Part shown: positions 8,124-16,800 of the stretch, in pieces | How positions within the stretch are numbered: the stretch's first letter is position 1 | Layout of the letters: each line of letters begins with the position of its first letter | The notes under the pieces: generated by a model | What the model was told of the DNA's origin: nothing | Database searches by the model: none | Seen by the model: the letters and a program-made list of their open reading frames with translations, nothing else | DNA from: DAOSXA01 sp964526835 | Lineage (GTDB): Bacteria > Zixibacteria > MSB-5A5 > GN15 > FEB-12 | Direction of reading: 5' to 3' | Length of the DNA stretch: 64,000 bases | Assembly (NCBI GenBank): GCA_964526835.1 | Contig: CAZGMK010000014.1 | Span: forward strand, 1-64,000 | Made by a program: the position numbers and the translations under genes

Positions 8124-9271
8124 GGCGCCCCCGCGATCAACCGCCCGACGATCCACAGGACCAGCCCGAGACCCCCACCGATTACCTGCAACGGCAGCGC
8201 GTAGCGCATCTCTTTGAGGACGCCCGAGAGCGAGGTGAAGGTCGAGCAGCCGGTGAAGTTCATCGCGAAATAAGAGCAGGCAGCGGTTATCATCAGGGTC
8301 CATCCCGCCGCCGCCCAGGTACTGTCAAGGAGGTGGGGCGCCAGCCACGATAGTATCAGCGCATAGATGAGGCCGACGAGCGCCCCCTTGAAGGCGAAAG
8401 CCCGTCCCGGTATCCACGGCAGCAACGCTGCCGGAACCGAGGTGCCGACCCATATCCCGATGGCGATTGCCATAGCCGCCGCCGGACCTGCAGCAATAAG
8501 GCGATCAGGGCTGTATGACAGGCCGTCCACGCCGGAAAGCAGGCCCAGGACAACGGCTGCTGCGACAGCCCACCTGGTGGCCGGAACCAATTCGATCGGG
8601 ATCAGCACCAATCGGTCGCCGAAAGTGAACCGAACGCGTCGCATCGAGGCCGTCGCCTTCATGCGCGACTGGAGAAAGGCGGGAATATCCTCAGCGCGAA
8701 CCGGGCCGTAGCGAACGCTGAACCCGGTGGCATCGCGGACCCGGCGCGCCGATGCTCCCGAACCGCCCAACTGCGGGACCACCAGTTTGCGATGAGCCAC
8801 CAGGGTTTCAAGCCCCACGGCCTTGATTCGGCTGATTATCTCGTCGGAGCCGAAGGTGCCTTTTCCGGCGGCGCACCAGACATTGACCCCTTTTGTGTCG
8901 ATCACGAGCAACCAGGCATCGAAACCGCCCAGCGCTGCCCGCAAGCGATCGAAGCTCATCTTGTAGTTGGCCGAAACCAGAACCGGCGAGGCATCATCGG
9001 GTCGACCGACGGCGTAGAGGCCCGGCGGCACCCGGTAGTTCATGCGCCCGATGCCCCAGCGGACTTTCCATGAACCGAGTCGGTCACGCCAGCCCAGGGT
9101 TGTGGCGACCCTCGGGACCGGACGTCCGCCGACTGTCACCCGCCCCACTGTCCACGGCTGATCCGCCGGTGCATCGGGTGAGTCGAGTGGTGTAAGCGAC
9201 GCCGGGTCCGGGGAACAGCACGGCGACGAGGTATTGCGGGCGCCTGGTCTGTCGGGTTGCTGCGAGTTCAT
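8120..9271 (-). CDS. hgcA: HgcA, corrinoid protein of mercury methylation
   Basis: The 383-residue product contains the diagnostic cap-helix motif NVWCAAGK at residues 130-137, with Cys133 as the expected axial cobalt ligand. It is preceded by YKMSFDRLR and LLVIDTKG and followed by GTFGSDEII, as in the corrinoid-binding domain related to CdhD/AcsC. After about residue 235 there are five predicted membrane segments, the usual HgcA anchor. In the known pathway HgcA transfers a methyl group from a methylcorrinoid to Hg(II), giving methylmercury at the cytoplasmic membrane. The N terminus is longer than usual and contains a CC pair at residues 18-19. The ATG at 9271 has GAGGA about 12 bases upstream; a start nearer residue 77 would shorten it. 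It forms an operon with hgcB. Confidence 0.95.
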   Translation of the reverse strand: MNSQQPDRPGARNTSSPCCSPDPASLTPLDSPDAPADQPWTVGRVTVGGRPVPRVATTLGWRDRLGSWKVRWGIGRMNYRVPPGLYAVGRPDDASPVLVSANYKMSFDRLRAALGGFDAWLLVIDTKGVNVWCAAGKGTFGSDEIISRIKAVGLETLVAHRKLVVPQLGGSGASARRVRDATGFSVRYGPVRAEDIPAFLQSRMKATASMRRVRFTFGDRLVLIPIELVPATRWAVAAAVVLGLLSGVDGLSYSPDRLIAAGPAAAMAIAIGIWVGTSVPAALLPWIPGRAFAFKGALVGLIYALILSWLAPHLLDSTWAAAGWTLMITAACSYFAMNFTGCSTFTSLSGVLKEMRYALPLQVIGGGLGLVLWIVGRLIAGAP

Positions 9272-9301
9272 GGATTCACGGTGTCCTCATTGCTCTGGCG
9301 T

Positions 9302-9330
9302 AACCTATACAAAAGACGCCCCGCCGCCAA
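9302..9330 (-). promoter_or_regulatory. Weak candidate promoter for hgcAB
   Basis: On the minus strand, TTGGCG (9325-9330), a 17-base spacer and TAGGTT (9302-9307), about 30 bases before the hgcA ATG. The -10 hexamer fits only the TAnnnT core. Confidence 0.3.
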
Positions 9331-9440
9331 GGGGAAATCCCGTGCCAAGTCGTACTGCCGAATGGGGGATGTCTCTTGCATCACTGCATGTAACATGTAG
9401 CGTCGAGCCCGGGACCCCGCACAACTGCGTTTCGAGTCAA

Positions 9441-9605
9441 CCCTCACGCCCGGCCCCTCTCCGTTTTTTGGGCGAGGGGAGTGAAGAGACAGTGAGTCAG
9501 ATGCCGGTTAGTTGCCATGAGAGACATCGGACCTGCGAAGTCAATGTCATGTGTAGCCGCCTTGCCCTCTCCCGGCGAGAGAGGGTGGCCAAAGGCCGGT
9601 GAGGG
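9441..9605. repeat. Inverted pair of REP-like palindromic elements
   Basis: Element A (9441-9480) read on the minus strand and element B (9565-9605) read on the plus strand share the order CCCTC..hairpin..GAGAGGG..CCGG(C)GTGAGGG. Each can form its own stem (for example CCCTCTC with GAGAGGG in B). They face each other across about 85 bases, as in a doublet of extragenic palindromes. Further copies elsewhere in the genome could not be checked. Confidence 0.4.
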
Positions 9606-9937
9606 ATCTTCCCCCGCCAGCAACATCAACGTTTTCTCCTCGTTGTGCCCCGCCTCGGCGGGCTCCGATGCTTGGCTCGGCCGCTCCCTGAGCCGGTTCC
9701 CACTGACGCCGGAGCATGAGAGCCTGACGTCCCACCGGGGGAGCAGTGGGACGAGGAGGGACTCTACGCTGCCCCCGTCGATCTCAAAGCAGAGCCCGGC
9801 CTGGTCTGCGACGAGTCTGCCACTACACATCACAAAGAACTATATGACAGGGAGACGGATATCTGGGCCTGTGCCCCGAAAAAACCACCTATCTGGAGAT
9901 GAGAGAGACTTCGCCCACTATCCTTGAGGGCTTTTGC

Positions 9938-11362
9938 TTACCCTTTCCCCTCCCGGCGCAGGCGCAGGACTTCCTTGTACGGCAAGTGTTTCCCCTCGGC
10001 CTTCTCCTTCATGTACGTGCGGGTCATGGCCGCGATTACCCCCGAAAGCCCCAGCAAAGCAAACAGGTTCGGCACCGCCATCAGGCCGTTGGCGATGTCG
10101 GCATAGGACCACACCGCCACCAGGTCCAGACGCGCCCCCAGGAGCGTGAAGATGACAAACAGGAGCTTATACGGCAGCTTGGACCAGGAACCGAGGATAT
10201 ACTCTATCCCCTTCTCGCCGTAGTAGGACCAGCTGAGCGTGGTCGAGTAGGCGAACAGCAGAATCCCCAGCACTACCATCCATTTTCCGTAGACCGGCAG
10301 GGCCTTGTCGAAGGCGGCCATGGTCAGCGGCGCGGCGTTGAGGCCGTCGGCCCAGATACCGCTGGTGATGATGACCAGCGCCGTCATCGTGCAAATGATG
10401 ATCGTATCGATGAACGGGCCCAGCATGGCCACCAGCCCTTCACGGACCGGTTCCTCGACCTTGGCGGTCGAGTGCGCCATGGCTGCCGAGCCCTGGCCGG
10501 ACTCGTTGGAAAAGAGACCGCGACGCAGGCCCCAGGAGATGGTCATCCAGATAGTTACCCCCCCGGCGGCGCCGCCGACTGCGGCGGTCGGGTGGAAGGC
10601 GTGATAAAATATCAGCTCGAAGGCGGGGCCAATCTGATCAATATGAAGCATCAGCACTATGATCGCCGAGATTACATACACCACCGACATGAACGGTACC
10701 AGGAATGAAGCTACATGGCCGATGCGCTTGATCCCCCCGATGATCACGATACCGACTAGACCGGCGATGATAACGCCGATGATCCAGCGCCACATCGCGA
10801 TATTCTCCGGCGCCACGTCAAAGACATCGACCAGCGAATGGGCCAGGGTATTCGACTGGACCATGTTGCCCGCTCCCATGGCCGCAACAGCGGTGCAGAG
10901 AGCGAACAGCCAAGCCAGCGGTTTGAAGTGCCTGCCCAGTCCCAGCTCGATGTAGTACATTGGGCCGCCGCGGATGTTGCCGTCCTTTTCGACCTTGCGG
11001 AACTTGATCGCCAGGGTGCACTCGGTGTATTTGATGGCCATGCCGAAAAGGGCTGTCACCCACATCCAGAAGATCGCCCCCGGACCGCCGAAGTAGATGG
11101 CTATTGCGACCCCGCCGATGTTGCCGATACCGATGGTCGCGCTGAGGGCCGCCGAAAGGGCCTGGAAATGGGTCAGTTGTCCCTTGTGGTCGGGATCATC
11201 GTAGCGTCCACTGAGAATACCGACGCCGTGTGCGAACCCGCGGAACTGGATAAACACCAACCGCAGGGTCAGGAACAGCCCGGTGGCCAGCAGAATACTG
11301 GCCAGCGGCACTCCCCAGAGGAACTCGGAAATCTGCGAAAGGACCTGATTCACTGCCTCCAT
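9938..11362 (-). CDS. AGCS-family sodium:alanine/amino acid symporter
   Basis: The 474-residue protein has about eleven hydrophobic segments and the signature blocks of the AGCS (alanine or glycine:cation symporter) family: SATIGIGNIGGVAIAIYFGGPGA near residues 95-118, GGPMYYIELGLG near 153, and SNESGQGSAAMAHSTAK near 288. Members take up alanine or glycine with Na+. Length is normal for the family (about 450-550). It sits alone between the non-coding region upstream of hgcA and the divergent aroH-tyrA leader. No ribosome site is obvious before the ATG at 11362. The substrate cannot be told from sequence. Confidence 0.9.
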   Translation of the reverse strand: MEAVNQVLSQISEFLWGVPLASILLATGLFLTLRLVFIQFRGFAHGVGILSGRYDDPDHKGQLTHFQALSAALSATIGIGNIGGVAIAIYFGGPGAIFWMWVTALFGMAIKYTECTLAIKFRKVEKDGNIRGGPMYYIELGLGRHFKPLAWLFALCTAVAAMGAGNMVQSNTLAHSLVDVFDVAPENIAMWRWIIGVIIAGLVGIVIIGGIKRIGHVASFLVPFMSVVYVISAIIVLMLHIDQIGPAFELIFYHAFHPTAAVGGAAGGVTIWMTISWGLRRGLFSNESGQGSAAMAHSTAKVEEPVREGLVAMLGPFIDTIIICTMTALVIITSGIWADGLNAAPLTMAAFDKALPVYGKWMVVLGILLFAYSTTLSWSYYGEKGIEYILGSWSKLPYKLLFVIFTLLGARLDLVAVWSYADIANGLMAVPNLFALLGLSGVIAAMTRTYMKEKAEGKHLPYKEVLRLRREGKG

Positions 11363-11424
11363 AATGCACTAACCAAGTCCGCTATGGGCCGGTCGGCAAG
11401 CAAAAACTGACGGCCCGGTTGGGC

Positions 11425-11452
11425 TTGACAACGTGGATGGATCGGGTATACT
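11425..11452 (+). promoter_or_regulatory. Sigma70-type promoter of the aroH-tyrA leader
   Basis: TTGACA (11425-11430), a 16-base spacer and TATACT (11447-11452). The expected transcription start is near 11459-11460, that is, at or one base before the ATG of the leader ORF. Confidence 0.65.
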
Positions 11453-11459
11453 TATTAAC

Positions 11460-11594
11460 ATGGAGCCGAATCTGATAACGGACATATATCATCAGCGCCG
11501 CACCGAGTACGTCTGTCAGGGGCGATACTGTGTCGGTTGTTGCGGCTATTGCCGCCGCGATAGCGGACGGTCGGCGCTGACGGCTCCTGTTTAG
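11460..11594 (+). CDS. Putative Tyr-rich leader peptide of the aroH-tyrA operon
   Basis: This 44-codon frame begins MEPNLITDIYHQRRTEY and contains four Tyr codons (residues 10, 17, 23 and 30) and five Cys codons, ending at TAG 11592-11594. It begins at the predicted transcription start, so it would be translated from a leaderless message; no Shine-Dalgarno sequence precedes it. It is followed within 25 bases by an intrinsic terminator and then by aroH and tyrA, which make the tyrosine precursor. That order is what attenuation by tyrosine-codon stalling would need. Translation is inferred and not proven; a structured leader without a peptide is the alternative. Confidence 0.45.
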   Translation: MEPNLITDIYHQRRTEYVCQGRYCVGCCGYCRRDSGRSALTAPV

Positions 11595-11616
11595 GTTTCG
11601 AAATATCGAACTATCC

Positions 11617-11650
11617 AGCCCGCCGCCTGCCGACCAGGTAGCGGGCTTTT
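11617..11650 (+). terminator. Intrinsic terminator in the aroH-tyrA leader (candidate attenuator)
   Basis: AGCCCGC (11617-11623) pairs with GCGGGCT (11641-11647). An inner stem CCTG/CAGG closes a five-base loop, and a T-run follows (11647-11650). It stands 51 bases before aroH inside the transcribed leader. GGTCGGC at 11569-11575 is exactly complementary to GCCGACC (11629-11635) in the inner stem and loop, giving a possible competing antiterminator pairing. Confidence 0.6.
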
Positions 11651-11700
11651 CATTTGCGCCGATAGCTAGACCATGGATTAGACGCAGAAAGGACTTGTGA

Positions 11701-12075
11701 ATGAGCTGTGTTCGCGGCATTCGCGGTGCGGTCCGCGCTGATCGCAATACCCGGGACGCGATCCTCGGCGCCACCAGAAAACTGTTGCTGGCGATGGTGG
11801 AGGCCAACAATGTCAACCCCGAGGACATCGCCAGCGTCTTCCTGACCACGACTCCCGACCTGAACGCCGAGTTTCCGGCTTATGTGGTCCGCGAGTTGGG
11901 CTGGAAGGCGGTACCGCTGCTGTGCGCCCGCGAGATCGACGTCCCCCATGGCATGAGCAGCCTGGTGCGGATCCTTATCCATGTCAACACCGACCGTTGC
12001 CAGAATGAGATCACCCATGTCTACCTCGGCCAGACCGCCAAACTGCGACCAGACCTCGAGCAGGAGGCCCCGTGA
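11701..12075 (+). CDS. aroH: Monofunctional chorismate mutase, AroH type
   Basis: The 124-residue protein matches the Bacillus-type AroH family (about 120-127 residues), which converts chorismate to prephenate in the cytoplasm. Visible active-site elements are the N-terminal VRGIRGAV with the substrate-binding Arg8, PLLCAREIDVP with the conserved Cys and Glu, SLVRILIHV with the second Arg, and HVYLGQTAKLRPDL with the Tyr and final Arg. The start ATG at 11701 lies 51 bases after the leader terminator, preceded by AAAGGA. Its stop overlaps the tyrA start (GTGA), so the two steps from chorismate to 4-hydroxyphenylpyruvate are cotranslated. Regulation is probably by the leader described above. 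Confidence 0.93.
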   Translation: MSCVRGIRGAVRADRNTRDAILGATRKLLLAMVEANNVNPEDIASVFLTTTPDLNAEFPAYVVRELGWKAVPLLCAREIDVPHGMSSLVRILIHVNTDRCQNEITHVYLGQTAKLRPDLEQEAP

Positions 12076-12941
12076 GCGACTTGGCGACCCGCACAGTCGG
12101 CCTGATCGGACTCGGTCAGATAGGAGGGTCGCTCGGTCTGGAGCTGGTGAGCAGGCGGACTGTCCGGCAGGTAATCGGATACGATGTCGATGAACCGAGC
12201 TTCCGACGCGCCCATGAGCGCAAGGCAGTCAATTCGATCTCGGCCGATTTGAAGAGCCTGGCCGCCGAGGCCGACTTGATTGTGCTGGCCACACCAATCG
12301 GCGCTACGCTCGATCTGATCCCGAAGCTGACGCAAGTAGCCGGAGAGCGTACCACCATAACCGATGTGGCCGGAACCAAGAGACAGGTCCTGCAGGCCGT
12401 TGCCCAAAGCGGACTGGGACCGCGATATGTCAGCGTTCATCCTATGGCCGGCAGCGAAGACGCCGGGATCGACTCGGCCCGGATCGGTCTTTTCGAAGGA
12501 CGCGCGGCGGTAATTACACCTGGCGAGGGAGCCGATTCGAACGCGATTGCTCTGGTCGAGGCCTTATGGCGGTCAGTCGGCGCGGAGACTGTCCGGATGG
12601 ACGCAGAGGAACACGACCGCGCTGTCGCCCTGACCAGCCACTTGCCCTATGCTGTAGCGGTGGCCCTCGCTCAGATGGGTGCTGAGGAAGCCGGGAAGGC
12701 GTCAAATTTCGGCAGAATGCTGGCCGGGAGTTTTGCTTCCGCCACCAGGGTGGCGGCCTCATCGCCGGAACTAACGCTCGACATGTGGCTGACCAACCGA
12801 GAGGAAACGGCCAACCGTATACAGCGCTTTGCCGACCGGCTGAGCAGCCTTGCGGAGTTGATTCACGGCGGCGATGAGGCAGAGCTGCGCCGGCAGGTCG
12901 AGAGGGCGCGAGTGTTTGTCATGGAAAGGTCTAACGATTAA
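12072..12941 (+). CDS. tyrA: Prephenate dehydrogenase
   Basis: The 289-residue protein starts with a Rossmann NAD motif GLGQIGGSLG at residues 12-21. It continues with VLATPIGATLDLIPKL, TDVAGTKRQVL and the prephenate-binding HPMAGSEDAGIDSAR block near residue 125. The C-terminal helical dimerisation domain ends without an ACT or chorismate mutase domain. It oxidatively decarboxylates prephenate to 4-hydroxyphenylpyruvate for tyrosine synthesis. The GTG start at 12072 is supported by AGGAGG four bases upstream and by the four-base overlap with aroH. The mutase activity is supplied by the neighbour instead of a fused domain. Confidence 0.92.
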   Translation: MSDLATRTVGLIGLGQIGGSLGLELVSRRTVRQVIGYDVDEPSFRRAHERKAVNSISADLKSLAAEADLIVLATPIGATLDLIPKLTQVAGERTTITDVAGTKRQVLQAVAQSGLGPRYVSVHPMAGSEDAGIDSARIGLFEGRAAVITPGEGADSNAIALVEALWRSVGAETVRMDAEEHDRAVALTSHLPYAVAVALAQMGAEEAGKASNFGRMLAGSFASATRVAASSPELTLDMWLTNREETANRIQRFADRLSSLAELIHGGDEAELRRQVERARVFVMERSND

Positions 12942-13021
12942 GGACTTGCGATAGGTCGGCGGACAATGACAGGGGCAGATTTTTCCCAACTATGAGCGTC
13001 TCCGACGTGTATATTAACTAC

Positions 13022-13777
13022 ATGCATGCGTCTCGATCTACAAGCCTGATTGTATCTGTGCTGACCATGGCCTTGTTGGCGGTTCTGTGCGCCGATTCGG
13101 AGGCGCAGAATCGCGAGCAGATAATGCTTCAGCAGCAGCAGATATACCGTCCCCAGGCTCCGCCCGAGCCTCCCCCGGAACCCTCGAAGCTCAAGGTGGC
13201 GCGCCTGCATTACGGCGGGGGCGGCGACTGGTACTGGGGTAACTCGGCAGTGCCGAACTTCCTGAAGTACTTGCGCGATAACACGGTGTTTCCGGTGGAC
13301 ACGATCGAGAAAGTAGTCACGATCACCGACCCCGACCTCTTCCGCTACCCGTTCCTGTTCGCGACTGGCCATGGGGTCATCAGCTTCTCGCCCGAAGAGC
13401 GCGAGCGGTTGCGCCGATACCTGGCCGGCGGAGGATTCTTGTTTGTCAACGACTCCTACGGTATGGAGCGCTCTTTTCTGGCCGAGCTGAATGAGTTATT
13501 CCCCGAGCGCGAAGTGGTGCAACTGCCCTTCGATCATCCCCTTTATCACAGCTTCTACGATTTCCCCAATGGTCCGCCGAAGATTCACGAGCACGACGGC
13601 GAGGCGCCGCGGGGGTACGCTGTCATTGTGAATGGTCGGGTAGTGGTGTACTTTCTTGTGGAATCCGATATCGGTGATGGCTGGGAGGATGAACAGGTAC
13701 ACAATGATCCCCCGGAGAAACGCGAGGCGGCGTTGAGGATGGGAGTGAACATACTCGCTTACGCCCTGTTAAACTAG
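13022..13777 (+). CDS. Exported DUF4159 protein
   Basis: The chosen start (ATG 13022) opens a signal peptide MHASRSTSLIVSVLTMALLAVLC. An upstream ATG at 12992 would put ten polar residues before it, so it is less likely. After a short Gln/Pro-rich linker, the 251-residue protein has the DUF4159 core: VARLHYGGGGDWYWG, FLFATGHGVISFS, YLAGGGFLFVNDSYG, and the C-terminal AALRMGVNILAYAL. These are features of a class I glutamine-amidotransferase-like fold. DUF4159 proteins usually neighbour DUF4175, MoxR and BatA-type genes, as seen here with the DUF4175 gene 84 bases downstream. TATATT ends seven bases before the ATG, and no Shine-Dalgarno sequence is visible. Biochemical role is unknown. Confidence 0.8.
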   Translation: MHASRSTSLIVSVLTMALLAVLCADSEAQNREQIMLQQQQIYRPQAPPEPPPEPSKLKVARLHYGGGGDWYWGNSAVPNFLKYLRDNTVFPVDTIEKVVTITDPDLFRYPFLFATGHGVISFSPEERERLRRYLAGGGFLFVNDSYGMERSFLAELNELFPEREVVQLPFDHPLYHSFYDFPNGPPKIHEHDGEAPRGYAVIVNGRVVVYFLVESDIGDGWEDEQVHNDPPEKREAALRMGVNILAYALLN

Positions 13778-13861
13778 GCGGGGCGGCGGTACCAATCGAG
13801 ATTCTCGGTCGGACCCCCGGAGTCCGGCCGACCGAAAGACCACAAATTACAGGACGATGCT

Positions 13862-16800
13862 ATGGCTTCGGCGGATGCAACCAAACTGATCGGGCGACTG
13901 AGGGGGGCCCTCTGGCGCCAACGTCTGGTGCTGCTGGCCGCGGGACTTCTGGCGACTATCGCGACGGTAACGGGTATAGCCTTGCTGCTGGCGCTGGTGG
14001 CCGGGGTGATGATTGTGCCGGTCTGGCTCAAGATCGGCCTGCTGGCTCTTACCGGCGTGGTGACTGTGTATGCGCTGGTCCGCTTCGTGGCCGGGCGCTT
14101 CTGGTACGGATCGATCGACCAGATGGCCGTACGCCTGGAGCAATTATATCCCGAGCTCAAGGGGCGGTTGGTTGCGGCGATCCAGTTCGCACGCATGACC
14201 GCAACGCCGGGCTACTCATCGGACCTGATGGCCATGACAACCCGTCAGGCTGTCGAGCGATCCTCGGTCGTAGACTTCAGCCGCTCAGTGACCGCCGGTC
14301 CGATTTGGCGCAGCGGGCGAGTGTTCCTCGGCGCTGCGGCTCTGGCGGCCCTGGTGATGCTGGTATCGCCCGGGTTATTCCGGCACAGTCTCGAAGTCTA
14401 TTCCAATCCCACCAGGGAAGTCGCCCCGCCCCTTGGATATGATCTTTTCGCCTGGCCCGGCAACACCGAGTGGGTCAAGTACCGCGATATCGAGATAGGC
14501 GCCGCATTGGTCGGCGGTCAGTTCCCCGGGAAAGCGACGATACACCATCGCCTGGCCGGCGGCTCCTGGCAACAGACCGAGGTCGACTTGACGAGACTCG
14601 TGCCGACGGTGACAGAGAGCGGCGATTCGCTGCTGTTCACGACCACCCTGCGTCAGATTAATCGTTCTTTCGACTACTATGTCGAAGCCGGCCGCAGCCA
14701 GACCGAGCTTCAGAAGGTGGACGTCGTCGACCGTCCGCGGGTGAACGGGATCAAGCTGTCGATCTTCTATCCCAAGTATACGGGGATGGATCCCACCGTC
14801 ATAGACGAGAACAACGGCTCGTTCTCAGCCATCGTCGGCAGCCGGATTACGATGGAGATCGAAAGCTCGATGCCGATTGAGCGGGCCGAAATGATCTTCG
14901 GCGACTCCAGCCGTCAGGCCATGGAAGTGAGCGGCCGACGCGCTGAGACGTCGCTGCGGGTCGATGAATCCCGGGCCTACTGGCTGCGCCTGACCGATCA
15001 TCTGGGCGAACACAACCCGGATCCGATCGAGTACTACATCACCGCCGTACCGGATGAGTACCCGTCAGTCGACGTGCTCTTCCCCGGCGTCGATGTCAAC
15101 CTCACCGATCAGATGCGCCTTCCTTTGAAGCTGCGAATCTACGATGACTACGGATTCTCGTCGTTGGTGATGAAATACGTCGTATTCAATCAGGGGCGAC
15201 CATCGGACGAACACGTGGCGGTGATCAACTTCTCCGACCGGATCAAGACCGAGGGCGACATAGACTTCAACTGGGACCTTGGTGACCTGAATATGTTCCC
15301 CGGCGACTGGGTGACTTATCACTTTGAGGTGGCCGACAACGATCAGGTCAGCGGCCCGAAGGTCTCGCGATCGCGCCAGTATGTGGCTCGAATTCCCTCG
15401 CTGGACGAAATCGTCAGCATGACCGAAGCCGAGTCGCAACAGCGGGTCACTCGCACTCAGGAGATCCTGGAGGCGGGACGCGAAACAGCCGAGAAGATGA
15501 AGCAGCTGGCCCGGAAGCTGAAGGCCGAACAGCAGGAGAAGGCTGAGTGGCAACGCCACAAAGAACTGAGCAATCTGGCCGAAAAGAACGCCGAGACTAT
15601 CGAGAACATCGAGAAGATGGCTCAGCAGATGGAGACATCGGTCGATGAAATGGCCCGGCAATCGCACTTGAGCCGCGAGATTCTCGAGAAGATGGCCCAG
15701 ATCCAGAAGCTGTTCGAGGACGTCGCCACGCCGGAAATGAAGGAAGCGCAGCGCCAGCTGATGGAAGCGCTCAAGAACATGGACCCGGCCGAGATGCAGA
15801 AGGCGATGGAAGACTTCCAGATGTCCATGGAGGAGATGCTTCAGCGCCTGGAGCGCACCCTCACGCTTCTGAAGCACTTGGCTCTGGAGCAGAAGATGGA
15901 GGCCATGTTGCGACAGTTGGAGCAGCTGGCCGAGCGCCAGGAAGACATGAATGAGTCTACCGACAGTACCGATGAGAACAGCCTGCCGTCGCTGTCTTCC
16001 CGGGAGGACCAGATCGAATCCGATTTGCAGAGCCTGAAGAAGCAGGTCAGTGACCTGGACAGCCTGTCGAAAGAAGCCGATTTGAACGATGTTCCGCAGA
16101 TGCAGGAGTTCATGGAGGCGCTCAATAAGAATGATGCCGATATGAACATGTCGGAAATGTCTCAGGCTTTGAGCAGGAAGCGCAAGATGGATGCTACGCA
16201 GCAGGGCAGCGAAGCCCTGTCGAAGCTGCTGGAGACTCTCGACCAGATGCAGCAGAGTTTCTCGGACTTGAAGGGGGAGAACCAGGAAGAGGTGATGCGG
16301 GCCATGCAGATGGCTATCGATGACGCCAGTTACCTGTCGCATACGCAGGAAGAGCTTTTCGATCAGGCCTCTCAAATGAGTCAGGAGTCCACTGTCCTGC
16401 GCGACGAAATGGCCCAGCAGCAGAACGAACTGCAGGGGGCCTGCGACGGACTGAAAAACCGCATTTCCGAGTTGGGCAAGCAGAGCCCGTTCATCGCCGC
16501 CGAGCTGGAACGGCTGGTGAACTTCGCGACTTCATGTATGCAGACGTCGACAGAGCAATTCACCGACAAGCGTCGCAACCAGGCGCTGCGAGCGCAGCGA
16601 GAGGCCATGGCGACACTCAATCTGGCGGCCCTGCGGCTGATGGAGTCGATGCAGCAGCAGCAGCAATGCAACAAAGGCGGCAACTGCAGCAAGAACCTCA
16701 AGAAGCTGCAGTCACTGTGCAGCCAGCAGCAAAAACTGAACCAGCAGACCCAGTCGTGCAGCAACCCCTCGGCCTCGTGCGACACCCCGGGGCAGGCGGG

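Larger units (their letters stand above)
9272..9937. other. Long non-coding region upstream of hgcA
   Basis: It holds a weak promoter for hgcA (9302-9330), a short palindrome CATGTAACATG at 9387-9397 and a REP-like inverted pair at 9441-9605. The open frames here are low-complexity and unsupported. Confidence 0.6.

Noticed and set aside
15065..16375. Long open frame on the minus strand inside the DUF4175 gene
   Set aside because: It is the antisense shadow of a Glu/Gln/Lys-rich coiled-coil region, whose codons leave stops rare on the other strand; no ribosome site or recognisable domain.
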